Shown: positions 25,425 through 34,871 of the stretch, in pieces
Layout of the letters: each line of letters begins with the position of its first letter
Position numbering within the stretch: position 1 is the stretch's first letter
Assembly (NCBI GenBank): GCA_025931135.1
Contig: JAICNR010000002.1
Span: 1 to 49,510 of the forward strand
Source: Gemmatimonadota bacterium
Lineage (GTDB): Bacteria; Gemmatimonadota; Gemmatimonadetes; JACCXV01; JAHWKZ01
Reading direction: 5' to 3'
DNA: 49,510 bases
The notes under the pieces: model-generated
The model's input: the letters and a program-made list of their open reading frames with translations, nothing else
Database searches by the model: none
Told to the model about the DNA's origin: nothing
Translations under genes and position numbers: made by a program

Positions 25425-26408
25425 ATGCGAACCAGGCCGAACCCCCCTCGCTTCCTCCCGATCCTCGCGGCGACGGCCGCGTGTGTCCTGATCGGCTGCT
25501 CGGACGCCGGCTCCGGTGGTCCAGCGGGACTCGAGGCCATGTCGCAGGACGGTGGGGCGGTCGTCGCCCTCCAGGGCCGGGTGGTGGATCACGATACGCG
25601 CGCCGCCCTGGCCCGTGTCCGGGTGACCGGGGGCGGGGCCACGACCTGGACGGACCAAGCGGGTCGCTTCAGCCTGACCGTAGCCCCCGAAGCCGAGCTG
25701 AGCTTTTCCGGCACCGGGTACTACGACCGGGTCACGGCCGTCGAGGGCTTCGCCGCGACGTATTCGCTCGTTCCCCGCTCCTTCGACATGACGGCGTTCA
25801 ACGACGTCGCGCGGGACCATTCGGCAGGCACGCTGCGTTGGACCTCGGCGCCGGACATCTACGTCGACGTGCGGGGGCACTCCTTCGCGCCGGGTCAGAA
25901 CGTCGCCGCCGCGTGGGTCGATCAGGCGGCTGCCCTGGCTCCCGGATTCGTCACCAGTTGGACCGGTGGCACGCTCTCGGTGGGGTCGGTCACCGTGGGG
26001 TCCGCCCCGCCCCCCGCGGGAACTCCGGGCGTGATCGTGATCGCGTTCGACGAGGACCCCGCGCATTATCCGAACGCCACCGCAGCGGGCTCCGCGATCG
26101 CCTCGTGGGACACTCAGGGGGTGATTCGCAGCGCAACCGTGCGGCTCCGCTTCTCCCACCTGACCGGTGAGGCCGCGACGTTCTCGCGCCAGGCGGTGAT
26201 CGGGCACGAGCTGGGCCATGCGCTCGGGCTAGCCCACATGGACGGCGGCGTCCCGAGCATGATGGCCGCGATCATCCGCACGCCCGAGCTGACGGTCTTC
26301 GACCGTGCGGCCGGGCGGCTGCTGTACGACCGTCGACCCGGGAACCGGGCGGACGACCGCGAGTCGGGCGCCGGGCTTCGGAGCATCACGACCCTCGCCA
26401 GTCGCTGA
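25425..26408 (+). CDS. Metzincin-type zinc metalloprotease lipoprotein
   Basis: A 327-residue exported protein. ATG 25425 is chosen because it opens the signal peptide ending in VLIGC (lipid Cys25). Residues 48-115 resemble a carboxypeptidase regulatory-like beta-sandwich (LQGRVVDHDTRAAL, TDQAGRFSLTV). Residues 140-300 form a protease domain with the full zinc motif HELGHALGLAH (261-271: His261, Glu262, His265, Gly268, His271) and a Met-turn candidate at SMM (278-280). These fit matrixin/astacin-like metzincins. A TTGACA at 25361 hints at its own promoter, though no good -10 follows. It lies 270 bp beyond the collagen/TMTC cluster; collagen as substrate is only a guess. Confidence 0.87.
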   Translation: MRTRPNPPRFLPILAATAACVLIGCSDAGSGGPAGLEAMSQDGGAVVALQGRVVDHDTRAALARVRVTGGGATTWTDQAGRFSLTVAPEAELSFSGTGYYDRVTAVEGFAATYSLVPRSFDMTAFNDVARDHSAGTLRWTSAPDIYVDVRGHSFAPGQNVAAAWVDQAAALAPGFVTSWTGGTLSVGSVTVGSAPPPAGTPGVIVIAFDEDPAHYPNATAAGSAIASWDTQGVIRSATVRLRFSHLTGEAATFSRQAVIGHELGHALGLAHMDGGVPSMMAAIIRTPELTVFDRAAGRLLYDRRPGNRADDRESGAGLRSITTLASR

Positions 26409-26457
26409 TCGGGTCGAAACGTTCCCGCCGCGCCTGTGCGTGGGGGACGGGGTCCTC

Positions 26458-26463
26458 TATATT
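26458..26463 (+). promoter_or_regulatory. Probable -10 element of miaB (TATATT), leaderless-type
   Basis: TATATT lies nine bases before ATG 26473, and no Shine-Dalgarno sequence fits between them. A clear -35 box was not found at 16-18 bp. Confidence 0.5.
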
Positions 26464-26472
26464 CGCCCGTTC

Positions 26473-27828
26473 ATGAGCACTCCAAAACGATACTACATCG
26501 AGACCTACGGCTGTCAGATGAATGTGGCCGACGCCGAGCTGATGGGCGGCGTCCTGAGACGGGAGGGTCACGTGCGGGTCGACGACCCGGCCGAGGCGGA
26601 GGTCGTGATCGTCAACACGTGTGCGATCCGCGACCACGCCGAGCAGCGGGTCATCGGCCGAATCGGGCAGCTGAATCGCCACAAGCTCGAGCGCGGCGGC
26701 GTGCGCCTGGGCGTCGCCGGTTGCGTGGCCAAGGAGCTCGGCAAGGAGCTGCTGGAACTCGCGCACGTCGATTTCGTGATCGGACCCGACGGGTACCGCC
26801 ACCTGCCGGAAGTCCTGGAGCGCGTCGACACCGGCGAGCGGGTGGTCCTCGACCGGTTCAACCGGAGCGAGAACTACGAAGACCTCGAGCCCTATCGGCT
26901 CGAGCGTGGCGCCGCGTGGATCACGATCATGCGCGGCTGCGACAAGTTCTGCTCCTACTGCATCGTGCCCTTCACGCGCGGACGCGAGAAGTGTCGCTCC
27001 GCCGCAGGGATTCTCGAGGAGGTCCGGCGCGCGGTCGACGACGGCGCGAAGGAGGTCACCCTTCTTGGTCAGAACGTGAATTCCTACTGCGCGGGGGAGT
27101 GGGAGTTTCCTGATCTGCTGGCGGCCGTGGCCCGCGTCGAGGGCCTGGGGAGGGTGCGGTTCACCACCAGCCACCCGTGGGACTTCACACAGCGTCTGGT
27201 CGACACGATCGCCGCTGATCCCGTGATCTGCCGTCACGTTCATCTGCCGGTCCAGTCGGGATCCGACCGCGTGCTGGCGGCGATGCGGCGCGAGCACACG
27301 GTCGCCTGGTATCGCGAGCGGGTGGCAATGCTCCGCGAGTCGATCCCGGATTGCGCCATTTCGACGGACGTCATCGTGGGCTTCCCGGGCGAGACGGAGG
27401 ACGACTTCCAGGCGACGCTCGAGCTCATGTCCGAGGTGCGGTACAACTCCGCCTACGTCTTCATCTATTCGCCTCGTCCGCACACGCCGGCGGCCGCGCT
27501 GATCGAGGACCACATCTCTCACGACGTGGCGGTCGATCGACTCGAGCGATTGAACGAGATCCAGCGCGGGATCGGCGCCCGCTACTTGTTGGACAAGGTG
27601 GGGACGATTCAAGGCGTCCTGGTTCAAGGCGAGGCCCGGCGAGGCGAGGGGAGGATGTCGGGATGGACCGAGCAGCGCGAAACCGTGGTGCTCGACGGCG
27701 GTCCGGAACTGACCGGGCAGATCTTGCCGGTGCGGGTGACCGGCCTGTCCGGCATCACGCTTCACGGCGAGGTCGTCGGGCACGCGACGAGCGCGGTGAT
27801 GGAGCTGCCCCTCCTGGCGATCTCGTGA
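26473..27828 (+). CDS. miaB: tRNA-2-methylthio-N6-(isopentenyl)adenosine methylthiotransferase
   Basis: A 451-residue radical-SAM enzyme that adds the 2-methylthio group to i6A37 of tRNA. The N-terminal UPF0004 domain has the auxiliary-cluster cysteines Cys14 (YGCQMN), Cys50 (NTCAIR) and Cys84 (GCVAK). The radical-SAM triad is CDKFCSYC (Cys156, Cys160, Cys163). A TRAM domain ends the chain. All catalytic cysteines are present. The MiaA enzyme that supplies the i6A substrate is encoded at 44129-45055 in this window. The TATATT hexamer nine bases upstream suggests a leaderless transcript. Its stop overlaps the next gene (GTGA). Confidence 0.95.
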   Translation: MSTPKRYYIETYGCQMNVADAELMGGVLRREGHVRVDDPAEAEVVIVNTCAIRDHAEQRVIGRIGQLNRHKLERGGVRLGVAGCVAKELGKELLELAHVDFVIGPDGYRHLPEVLERVDTGERVVLDRFNRSENYEDLEPYRLERGAAWITIMRGCDKFCSYCIVPFTRGREKCRSAAGILEEVRRAVDDGAKEVTLLGQNVNSYCAGEWEFPDLLAAVARVEGLGRVRFTTSHPWDFTQRLVDTIAADPVICRHVHLPVQSGSDRVLAAMRREHTVAWYRERVAMLRESIPDCAISTDVIVGFPGETEDDFQATLELMSEVRYNSAYVFIYSPRPHTPAAALIEDHISHDVAVDRLERLNEIQRGIGARYLLDKVGTIQGVLVQGEARRGEGRMSGWTEQRETVVLDGGPELTGQILPVRVTGLSGITLHGEVVGHATSAVMELPLLAIS

Positions 27829-28118
27829 GTTCCGGAAGGATCGCGGCGCTCGTCGGAGCGTTCGTCACCGTCATTCTCCTCGTCTGGTTCGCGCTGGTGA
27901 ATCGCGGCCAATCCGTGGCGCTCGACTTCGGAGTCTGGTCGTGGCAGGGAGATGCCGTGTACGCGATCTACGCCGGTATCTGCGTCGGTCTCATCGTGAT
28001 GTTCATCGTGTCGCTCCCGGGGGATCTCGCCATCCGTCGCGAACATCGTCGTCTCGCCCATCGCGACCGTGAAATGGCCGTCCGCCGCGGGACGGACTCC
28101 GCAGACCCTCGTCCGTAG
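27825..28118 (+). CDS. LapA-like (DUF1049) small membrane protein
   Basis: A 97-residue protein starting at GTG 27825 in a GTGA overlap with miaB. Two membrane helices (about 6-24 and 44-65) flank a short loop VNRGQSVALDFGVWSW, and a basic coiled tail RREHRRLAHRDREMAVRR follows. This is the arrangement of LapA/DUF1049 proteins, which in E. coli act with LapB in controlling lipopolysaccharide synthesis. No lapB is adjacent here, so the role is uncertain. rimK starts two bases after its stop. Confidence 0.75.
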   Translation: MSSGRIAALVGAFVTVILLVWFALVNRGQSVALDFGVWSWQGDAVYAIYAGICVGLIVMFIVSLPGDLAIRREHRRLAHRDREMAVRRGTDSADPRP

Positions 28119-28119
28119 C

Positions 28120-29058
28120 ATGCGGATTCTGCTGCTCTCGCGGCGCCGATGGCTCTACTCGACCCGCCGGTTCCGGGAGACCGCTCGGCTGCGCGGTCAC
28201 GAGATCACGATCGCCGACCCGTTGGAGTGCATGCTCCTACTCGATCCCGGACCGCGTCTGACCGTCGACGGCCAGTCGATCGACGGCATGGACCTCTGCC
28301 TTCCGCGAATCGGCGCCGCGCTTCCGGGCCAGGGGGTGGCGGTGGTCGCCCATCTCGAGGCGATGGGCGTAACCGTCGTCAACGGCTCGGCCGCCATCCG
28401 CCGCGCTCACGACAAGCTCCTCGCCCTCCAGGTCCTCGCCGCGAACGGGATCGATGTCCCGCGCACGGTTCTGGCGCGGCGGCCGGCGCAGTTCGAGGAG
28501 GCGATCGAGCGCGTCGGGGGACCGCCCGTCGTGTTGAAGCTCCTGCAGGGCGCGCAAGGCGTGGGCGTGATCCTGGCCGAGACCCGCGCCGCCGCGGCGT
28601 CGACGCTCGACTCTCTCTGGGGTCTCCGGCAGGACGTGCTCGTCCAGGAGTACGTGGCCGAGTCGTCCGGCCGGGACGTCCGGGCGCTGGTCGTCGGCGG
28701 GAAGATCGTGGCCGCCATGCGCCGTCAGGCGCGGAGCGGGGAGTGGCGCTCGAACATCCACCGGGGGGGTGCGGGCTCGCCCGTTGAGCTGGGGCCGGAC
28801 TATACCCGCGCTGCCCTGGCAGCCGCCCGGGCGATCGGCCTCGACGTCGCCGGGGTCGACCTGCTGGAGGGGCGCCACGGGCCGCTCGTGATCGAGGTCA
28901 ACGCCTCCCCCGGATTCGAGGGACTGGAGCATGTGTGTCGAATCGACGCCGCCGGCGCGATCCTGGATCACGCCGAACGCCAGGCCGGCCTTGAACCCCC
29001 GGCGTCGGCTGCCCGTTTATCGACTGAACCCATCGCCGAGGAGTCCCGATCGCGCTGA
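28120..29058 (+). CDS. rimK: RimK-family ATP-grasp ligase
   Basis: A 312-residue protein starting at ATG 28120 ([18 protein letters not shown]). The N-terminal pre-ATP-grasp domain resembles RimK, with DPLECMLLL and DLCLPRIG. The ATP-grasp fold follows: [37 protein letters not shown] and the metal-binding end [14 protein letters not shown]. RimK adds glutamates to the C-terminus of ribosomal protein S6; other members make different peptide-like bonds. An aspartic-protease or RimK-associated partner gene common elsewhere is not adjacent. The next gene begins around this stop codon. Confidence 0.9.
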   Translation: MRILLLSRRRWLYSTRRFRETARLRGHEITIADPLECMLLLDPGPRLTVDGQSIDGMDLCLPRIGAALPGQGVAVVAHLEAMGVTVVNGSAAIRRAHDKLLALQVLAANGIDVPRTVLARRPAQFEEAIERVGGPPVVLKLLQGAQGVGVILAETRAAAASTLDSLWGLRQDVLVQEYVAESSGRDVRALVVGGKIVAAMRRQARSGEWRSNIHRGGAGSPVELGPDYTRAALAAARAIGLDVAGVDLLEGRHGPLVIEVNASPGFEGLEHVCRIDAAGAILDHAERQAGLEPPASAARLSTEPIAEESRSR

Positions 29059-31229
29059 AGGACCGTCCCCGTCTCCCGTTCGCCTGCGCTGCGCTCGCCC
29101 TCGGTCTCCTAGGCGCCGCCGACGCCGAGGCACAGGAGCGGGGGGCGCAGGCCTTCGCCGCCGGTCAGGCCGAGCTGTCGGGCGGGGACCCGTGGTCGGC
29201 TCGCGGCCACTTCGAGCGCGCGATCCGTGACGGCTATCCCGCGGGTGCCGGCTACCGCGCGCTCGCGGAAGCATATCTGCTCCTCGACAACCGGCTCTTT
29301 TATGCGCGCGAGGCGCTCGAGAACGCGCTCGCCGCGGCGCCGGACGATCCTGCGTCGTGGTACCTGCTCGCAGACGTGAACCTGCGCCTGGACGGAGGCG
29401 ACGCCGACGGGCGCGCCCGTGCGGCGTTCCACGAGCTGTTCCGGCTGGACCCGTTCCACTCCGACGCCTGGGAGCGTTGGAGTCGGATGTACCTCGATCC
29501 CGCCGACCAGCGCGCGGTCGCCGACATCTTCGCACGCCAGCTCGCCGACCGGTACGATCCGGAGATCGCGCTCCGCCGGATCGACATCCTCGCCGACGGC
29601 GGATTTTTCCCCGAGGCATGGGAGGAGATCGAGCGCTTTCGCGGCGAGGTGAAGGAGGAGCGGTACCTGTCGCGCCTGTCGTACCTCTCGGGGGTGGTCG
29701 AGGCCGCGCGCGGCGCCGAGAGGGAGGGGTCGGGCTACTACTTCAACGGCGTCGCGTTCGCGCGCTCGCTCGAAGACCTCGAGCCCTACTACGCGGATCT
29801 CGAGCCCTTGCTGTCCGAGGCTGAGCGTTCGGCCTGGATCGCTGCGCCCCTGGAGCGGCGGCGCGAGCTCGTGCTCGGCTGGTGGAACGCGCGCGATCCT
29901 CTGCCGCTCTCGGACGTCAACGAGCGCTGGGTGGAGCAGCAACGGCGGATCCGCACGGCGCGCGAGCTGTTCCGCTGGAAGAAGCCGATCCAAAAGGAGA
30001 AGCTGGTCGAGCTCGGGGGCACGAACCTGGGACTGCCTTCCATCGCGATCCGCCTCGACGGTCGGCCGCTGGACGACCGTGGGGCGTTCTATCTCCGTCA
30101 CGGGGAACCGGAAGGACACGCCGATCCGAGGACGGACGCGTGCGGCTTTTGGCACTACGATCGGGACGAGCTGCCGGGCGGCGGGTTCGCGGTGAACTTC
30201 CAGGACGGCGGGGGCGTGTTCTACGGGAACGACTGCACGTTCTCCACCGTTCCCACGACACCGATGGGTATGCAGCATTTCGCCCCCGGCACCGGCGGTC
30301 TCGCTCCGTGGGACAGGCCCCGCGTGGAGAACGAGACCATGGAGCAGGCGGCGCTCGGCCTGTCTACCGACTCCTACGCCTATCCGCTCGATCATCCGAT
30401 CCCCCTCGCCGCGGACCCGGCCACCTTCTCGTATTTCCGCAACGACACCGACCTTACCCTGTACTTCTCGATCCCGCTTCCGGACATCGAGGTGCGGGAT
30501 GCCCGCAGCCGCTATCGGAAAGGGCTTGTTCTGTATGACGCGGGTTGGAACGAGATCACCCGCTGGTCCGAGGAGATGGACGCGATCATGACCCGCGTTC
30601 CCGATGACGAGGGGAACGCGACATGGTACCTGGTGGACCTGTTTCGGGTGCGGATCCTCCCCGGAACCTACCGCTACGCGCTCCAGGTGGAGGACCTGCA
30701 GGGGGAGGGAGTCGGCGTCCGGAAGGGGACGTTGCGCATTCCGCGCTATGCGCCCACCGGCCTCGCGCTGTCGGACCTCGTGATCTCCGCCGGCGTCGCG
30801 GAGTCCGGCCGCCAGAGTCGGTTCCAGCGCTACGGGCACACGATCCTGCCACTCCCGACTGGCCGCTTCATCCGCGGCCAGCCCTTATATCTGTACTTCG
30901 AGACCTACAACCTCCAGCGCGACGACGCCGAGCAGATGTCGTTCCGCGTCGACTACACCATCCGGTCCGAGCGGCTGGATCGGAGCGCGGTCGAGCGATT
31001 CTTCGGGAGCCTCAAGGGGCTGGTCGGGGTGCGCGAGGAACCCCAGTCGGTTACGCTTTCGTTCGAGCGCTCGATGCCGCACGGCGGTCGGCCGGTGTGG
31101 CCGGAGTACCTGTCGTTCGACACCAGCGAGTTGCCCGCCGGGAGCTACACGCTCGAGGTGGAGATCACCGATCACGCGTTCTACGATCGGGGCGCGCACG
31201 GGAGCGCGACCTTCTCGATCGTCGACTGA
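29049..31229 (+). CDS. GWxTD-type TPR-containing exported protein; non-canonical start likely
   Basis: The coding frame is open from 29028 to 31229, but between the stop at 29025 and GTG 29376 it contains no ATG, GTG or TTG. The 109 codons before 29376 are clearly coding: a signal peptide (KDRPR, then a hydrophobic run, then AEAQE) and TPR-like helices. ATC 29049 lies five bases after GAGGAG, the same geometry as btuB (GGAGTCTCG-ATG against GGAGTCCCG-ATC). CTG 29055, which overlaps the rimK stop as CTGA, is the alternative. The mature protein has TPRs and then a GWxTD-like domain ([15 protein letters not shown]) and a beta-rich C-terminus. From ATC it is 726 residues. GWxTD function is unknown. 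Confidence 0.78.
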   Translation: MALKDRPRLPFACAALALGLLGAADAEAQERGAQAFAAGQAELSGGDPWSARGHFERAIRDGYPAGAGYRALAEAYLLLDNRLFYAREALENALAAAPDDPASWYLLADVNLRLDGGDADGRARAAFHELFRLDPFHSDAWERWSRMYLDPADQRAVADIFARQLADRYDPEIALRRIDILADGGFFPEAWEEIERFRGEVKEERYLSRLSYLSGVVEAARGAEREGSGYYFNGVAFARSLEDLEPYYADLEPLLSEAERSAWIAAPLERRRELVLGWWNARDPLPLSDVNERWVEQQRRIRTARELFRWKKPIQKEKLVELGGTNLGLPSIAIRLDGRPLDDRGAFYLRHGEPEGHADPRTDACGFWHYDRDELPGGGFAVNFQDGGGVFYGNDCTFSTVPTTPMGMQHFAPGTGGLAPWDRPRVENETMEQAALGLSTDSYAYPLDHPIPLAADPATFSYFRNDTDLTLYFSIPLPDIEVRDARSRYRKGLVLYDAGWNEITRWSEEMDAIMTRVPDDEGNATWYLVDLFRVRILPGTYRYALQVEDLQGEGVGVRKGTLRIPRYAPTGLALSDLVISAGVAESGRQSRFQRYGHTILPLPTGRFIRGQPLYLYFETYNLQRDDAEQMSFRVDYTIRSERLDRSAVERFFGSLKGLVGVREEPQSVTLSFERSMPHGGRPVWPEYLSFDTSELPAGSYTLEVEITDHAFYDRGAHGSATFSIVD

Positions 31230-31409
31230 ACGCAGGCCGGGTTCCGCCCCCGGACACATCCGGCGTGGTCCTTGCGAGTTCATCGCCGTCCCTGACGCCG
31301 ACGTTCCGTCGACCCCGTCCGCTCGCGCCGAAAGCGTCGAGCCGCCGACGGGTCCGCGCCGCTCTCCGCCTCACGAATCGATTCCGATCGCGCTCCGGAT
31401 GGGTGGACG

Positions 31410-33761
31410 TTGGCCTGCGCGCGTGCGCCGGCGGTGCCGGCGGCGGTTGCCGTGGGCGCCGCCGCGCTCGTCTGCGGATATGCGGGGCCGGGGGTGGCCG
31501 CGACGGCGCTGGTCGCAGTCGTTCTCGTTCTGTGCGCGACCGCGCGTCGGGCACGCGATTTCATCCCCGTGGGGGCGCTCTGGGCGTGGGCGGCATTCGC
31601 GGGCCTGGCCGGGACGCGGGCGATCTCCGTCGTGGCGGACGCGCGCGAGGACGTTCGCGCCTGGGCGCGCCTCTCGGCGTCCGGGCGGCCCCTGACCGTG
31701 ACGGGGACGATCCGGCTGGACGACGTCCTCGAGTCCGCGGAGGGGCGGTGGAGTCTCCGGGGCGCCGTGTCGGGATGCGGGCGGCCCTGCGACGGCACGG
31801 AGGTGCGGCTCGCGTGGCGTGGAACCGAGCCTCCGGCAACGGGCGAGCGCTGGACCGTCAGCGGGGAGCTCACCCCCGAGCCTCTCGGGGGGGCGCCCGG
31901 CACGCGGTATCCGCCGTTCGGCCTCGCGCCCGGAGCGCGCGAGGGGTTCCTGGCGGAAGCGAAGGTCCTCGATCGCGGCCCCCCGTCGAAGGGTCCGTCC
32001 GCGGCGGTCGAGGCCTGGATCCGCCAACGGCTCGAGGCGCGTTACGGCGGGTCGCTCGGGCCGCTCGCGGTAGCCCTCGTCCTCGGCGACCGCCGAGGAA
32101 TCGACCCGCGGCTGACCGACGCGTTCTCGCGGACGGGGACGCTCCACCTCCTCGCGGTCTCTGGCCTCCATGTCGGGTTCCTGGCCACGCTCCTCGCTCT
32201 CGTCCTGTCGCTCGCACGGATCTCGCCCCCCGCCCGCGCGGCCTGGACGACGCTCGCCCTCGCCGGATACGCGGGGCTGGTTGGAGCGGCGCCGTCGGTC
32301 CTCCGGGCGGCGATCATGGCCGGGCTCGCGCTCGCGGGCAGGGCGAGCGAGCGCGAAGTCGCAGCGTGGCAGTGGTGGGGAGCCGCCGCGGCGACCATGC
32401 TCGCGTGGCGGCCCGCCGACGCGTTCGACCTCGGCTTCGCGCTGTCGTTCGCGTCGGTCGCGGGTCTGCTGATGCTCGTCGGGCCGTTGACTCGCATCGC
32501 CCGATCGGGCGATCGCGGCGCGGCGTTCGGCTGGCTGTCCGCCGGTATCGTCGCCACGACCGCCGCGAGCGCGGGGACGCTCGCCATCCAGTCGGCCGCC
32601 TTTGGATGGATCGCGCCCGGCGGGTTTCTCGTGAACCCTCTGGCGGTCCCGCTCTGCGGGCTGGCGCTCCCGCTCGTCTGGGTCGGCCTGGCCCTGGACG
32701 CGCTCGCGCCCGAGGCGCTCGCGGGTCCGGCTACCCGCGCGGCGGCGCTGGCCCTCGGGGGCCTGCGTCTCGCGGTGGCCTGGTCCGCGCGGGCGGTGGG
32801 GCCGTGGGTACCGGGCCCCGCGGGGTGGGCCGCGACGGCGGTCGTCGGCCTGATCGCCGCGCTCCTGGTCGGATGGCGGAGGCCCGGGATCGGGGTACTG
32901 GCGGCAGCGGCGGCGCTCTCTCTCGCGCTCGCCTCGCGGCCCCCGCGCTCCCCGGTCTGGGAAGTGACCTGGCTCGACGTCGGTCAGGGGGACGCGATCG
33001 CGATCCGGTTTCCCGACGGGGCGACCTGGCTGGTCGACGCGGGGCGGGCATGGGACGGGGGCGACGAGGGGCGGCGCACGGTGCTCCCGTGGCTCCGGCG
33101 GCAGGGGATCGGCAGGCTCGATTGGCTGATCACGACGCACCCGGACCTGGACCACATCGGGGGCGTCGGGAGCGTGCTCGCGGGTGTGGACGTCGGGCGG
33201 TGGGGAAGCGGGGGACCGGTCGCGGCGATCGACCCGTACCTGGATCTCGTCTCTGGCGCGGACGCGCTGCCGGCCGCCGAGCCTCTGCGCGCAGGACGCA
33301 GGTTGTCCCAGGGCGGGGTCTCCGTCGACGTCCTCCATCCGAGCGAGGCCTGGATACCCGCGGACCTCTACGCGTCCCGGATCCCGCCGAATGAAGGCTC
33401 GACGGTGCTGCTCCTGAGCGCCGGCCCCTGCCGGCTCCTCCTGACCGGAGACCTCGGAGCGCCGGGCGAAGCCGCGCTCGTCCGCTCGCTCGGCGATTCC
33501 CTACGCGCCGATCTCCTCCACGCCGGGCATCACGGGAGCCGGCATTCGAGCAGCGCTTCGTTTCTCGCCCGCGTCCGCCCACGCGCGGTGATCGTCTCGG
33601 CCGGCGCGGGGAACCGCTACGGCCACCCGCACGACGAAACCCTCGGACGCTTTGCCGCGGCGGGCGCTTCCGTCCATCGAACGGACCGCACGGGGACGAT
33701 CACCGCGCGCTGCACCCCGTCCGGGTGGCGGCTCGTCTCCGAGCGCCCGTATCTTCCTTGA
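31410..33761 (+). CDS. comEC: ComEC/Rec2-type DNA uptake channel protein
   Basis: A 783-residue inner-membrane protein starting at TTG 31410. N-terminal helices lead to the DUF4131 region. The competence domain then has ALVLGDRRGID and LLAVSGLHVGFL near residue 250. About ten helices follow. The C-terminal metallo-beta-lactamase domain has DVGQGDAIAIRF, the metal motif THPDLDHIGG and HAGHHGSRHS. ComEC transports single-stranded DNA across the inner membrane during natural transformation. No other competence gene is in the window, so competence itself cannot be concluded. The 180 bp before it hold no gene or clear promoter; the stop overlaps a promoter-like TATCTTCC. Confidence 0.93.
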   Translation: MACARAPAVPAAVAVGAAALVCGYAGPGVAATALVAVVLVLCATARRARDFIPVGALWAWAAFAGLAGTRAISVVADAREDVRAWARLSASGRPLTVTGTIRLDDVLESAEGRWSLRGAVSGCGRPCDGTEVRLAWRGTEPPATGERWTVSGELTPEPLGGAPGTRYPPFGLAPGAREGFLAEAKVLDRGPPSKGPSAAVEAWIRQRLEARYGGSLGPLAVALVLGDRRGIDPRLTDAFSRTGTLHLLAVSGLHVGFLATLLALVLSLARISPPARAAWTTLALAGYAGLVGAAPSVLRAAIMAGLALAGRASEREVAAWQWWGAAAATMLAWRPADAFDLGFALSFASVAGLLMLVGPLTRIARSGDRGAAFGWLSAGIVATTAASAGTLAIQSAAFGWIAPGGFLVNPLAVPLCGLALPLVWVGLALDALAPEALAGPATRAAALALGGLRLAVAWSARAVGPWVPGPAGWAATAVVGLIAALLVGWRRPGIGVLAAAAALSLALASRPPRSPVWEVTWLDVGQGDAIAIRFPDGATWLVDAGRAWDGGDEGRRTVLPWLRRQGIGRLDWLITTHPDLDHIGGVGSVLAGVDVGRWGSGGPVAAIDPYLDLVSGADALPAAEPLRAGRRLSQGGVSVDVLHPSEAWIPADLYASRIPPNEGSTVLLLSAGPCRLLLTGDLGAPGEAALVRSLGDSLRADLLHAGHHGSRHSSSASFLARVRPRAVIVSAGAGNRYGHPHDETLGRFAAAGASVHRTDRTGTITARCTPSGWRLVSERPYLP
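33750..33755 (+). promoter_or_regulatory. Possible -10 element of the moxR operon (TATCTT)
   Basis: TATCTT lies within the last codons of comEC, 99 bases ahead of the moxR start. The -35 region is not obvious. It matches the hexamers before carA, HU and coaX. Confidence 0.35.
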
Positions 33762-33854
33762 TTCCCTGGGGACTCACGCCACTCCCAGGAACATTCGACC
33801 GCGGGGCCGGTACTGGAAGCCGATCGCGCGCGCCGACCGAAGCGAAGGAGCTCG

Positions 33855-34871
33855 ATGCCGCTAGAAGAGCCCGGCTACGCCACCCAGGCCACGCTGGAGG
33901 AACGGAACGCCCGCGTCGCGCAGGAGAACGCGTTCGTCCAGGATCTCCTGAACGAGGTTCGGCGCGTGATGGTCGGCCAGCAGGCGCTCCTCGAGGGCCT
34001 CATGATCGGCCTGCTTTCGGACGGTCACGTCCTGCTGGAAGGCGTGCCCGGTCTCGCGAAGACCCTCGCGGTGCGCTCGCTCGCCGCGGCGATCGACTGC
34101 GACTTCCAGCGGATCCAGTTCACTCCCGACCTCCTGCCCGCCGATCTCGTCGGGACGATGGTATACCATCCGCAGCGGGGCGAGTTCGCCGTCCACAAGG
34201 GCCCCGTGTTCACGAACCTCCTCCTCGCGGACGAGATCAATCGCGCGCCGGCGAAGGTCCAGTCCGCGCTCCTCGAGGCGATGCAGGAGAAGCAGGTGAC
34301 GCTGGGCGAGACCACGCACCGTCTCGCCGAGCCCTTTCTCGTGCTCGCGACCCAGAACCCGATCGAGCACGAAGGCACGTACCCGCTTCCCGAGGCCCAG
34401 GTCGACCGCTTCATGCTGAAGGTCCAGGTCTCCTATCCGGCGCGCTCGGACGAGCGCGAGATCATCGCGCGGATGTCGGGCGCGGAGCCCCCGCAGGTGC
34501 GTCCGGTCGTCGGCCCGGAGCGCATCCTGCGCGCACGCGCGGTCGTCGCGGACGTCTACGTCGATCCGAAGATCGTCGAGTACATCCTCGATCTGGTCGA
34601 AGCGACGCGGGATCCGAAGGCGTTCGAGCTGGCCGACCTCGAGCCGCTGATCGCGTTCGGGGCCTCGCCGCGCGCGGGAATCTTCCTCACCCGCGCGGCG
34701 AAGGCGCACGCCTTCCTGCGCGGCCGGGCGTACGCGATCCCCGACGACGTCAAGAGTGTCGCGCGCGACGTCCTTCGCCACCGGCTCCTGCTGACGTACG
34801 AGGCGGAGGCCGAGGGCGTGGACCCGGACAGCCTCCTCACGCGTCTTCTGGAGCGCATCGACGTGCCGTGA
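33855..34871 (+). CDS. moxR: MoxR-family AAA+ ATPase
   Basis: A 338-residue AAA+ ATPase. Walker A is GVPGLAKT (63-70), Walker B LLLADEIN (around 123-130), with sensor 1 in LATQNPIEHEGTYPLPEAQ (given in part) and a C-terminal lid domain. MoxR proteins are thought to act as chaperones that assemble or activate proteins with VWA domains; the VWA-like DUF58 and two VWA proteins follow in the same operon. The stop overlaps the DUF58 start as GTGA. The ribosome site AAGGAG lies six bases before the ATG at 33855. Confidence 0.93.
   Translation: MPLEEPGYATQATLEERNARVAQENAFVQDLLNEVRRVMVGQQALLEGLMIGLLSDGHVLLEGVPGLAKTLAVRSLAAAIDCDFQRIQFTPDLLPADLVGTMVYHPQRGEFAVHKGPVFTNLLLADEINRAPAKVQSALLEAMQEKQVTLGETTHRLAEPFLVLATQNPIEHEGTYPLPEAQVDRFMLKVQVSYPARSDEREIIARMSGAEPPQVRPVVGPERILRARAVVADVYVDPKIVEYILDLVEATRDPKAFELADLEPLIAFGASPRAGIFLTRAAKAHAFLRGRAYAIPDDVKSVARDVLRHRLLLTYEAEAEGVDPDSLLTRLLERIDVP

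Noticed and set aside
30623-33394. 923-codon frame overlapping the GWxTD gene and comEC
   Set aside because: Arg/Gly/Pro-rich shadow in another frame of two real genes; no domain is visible.
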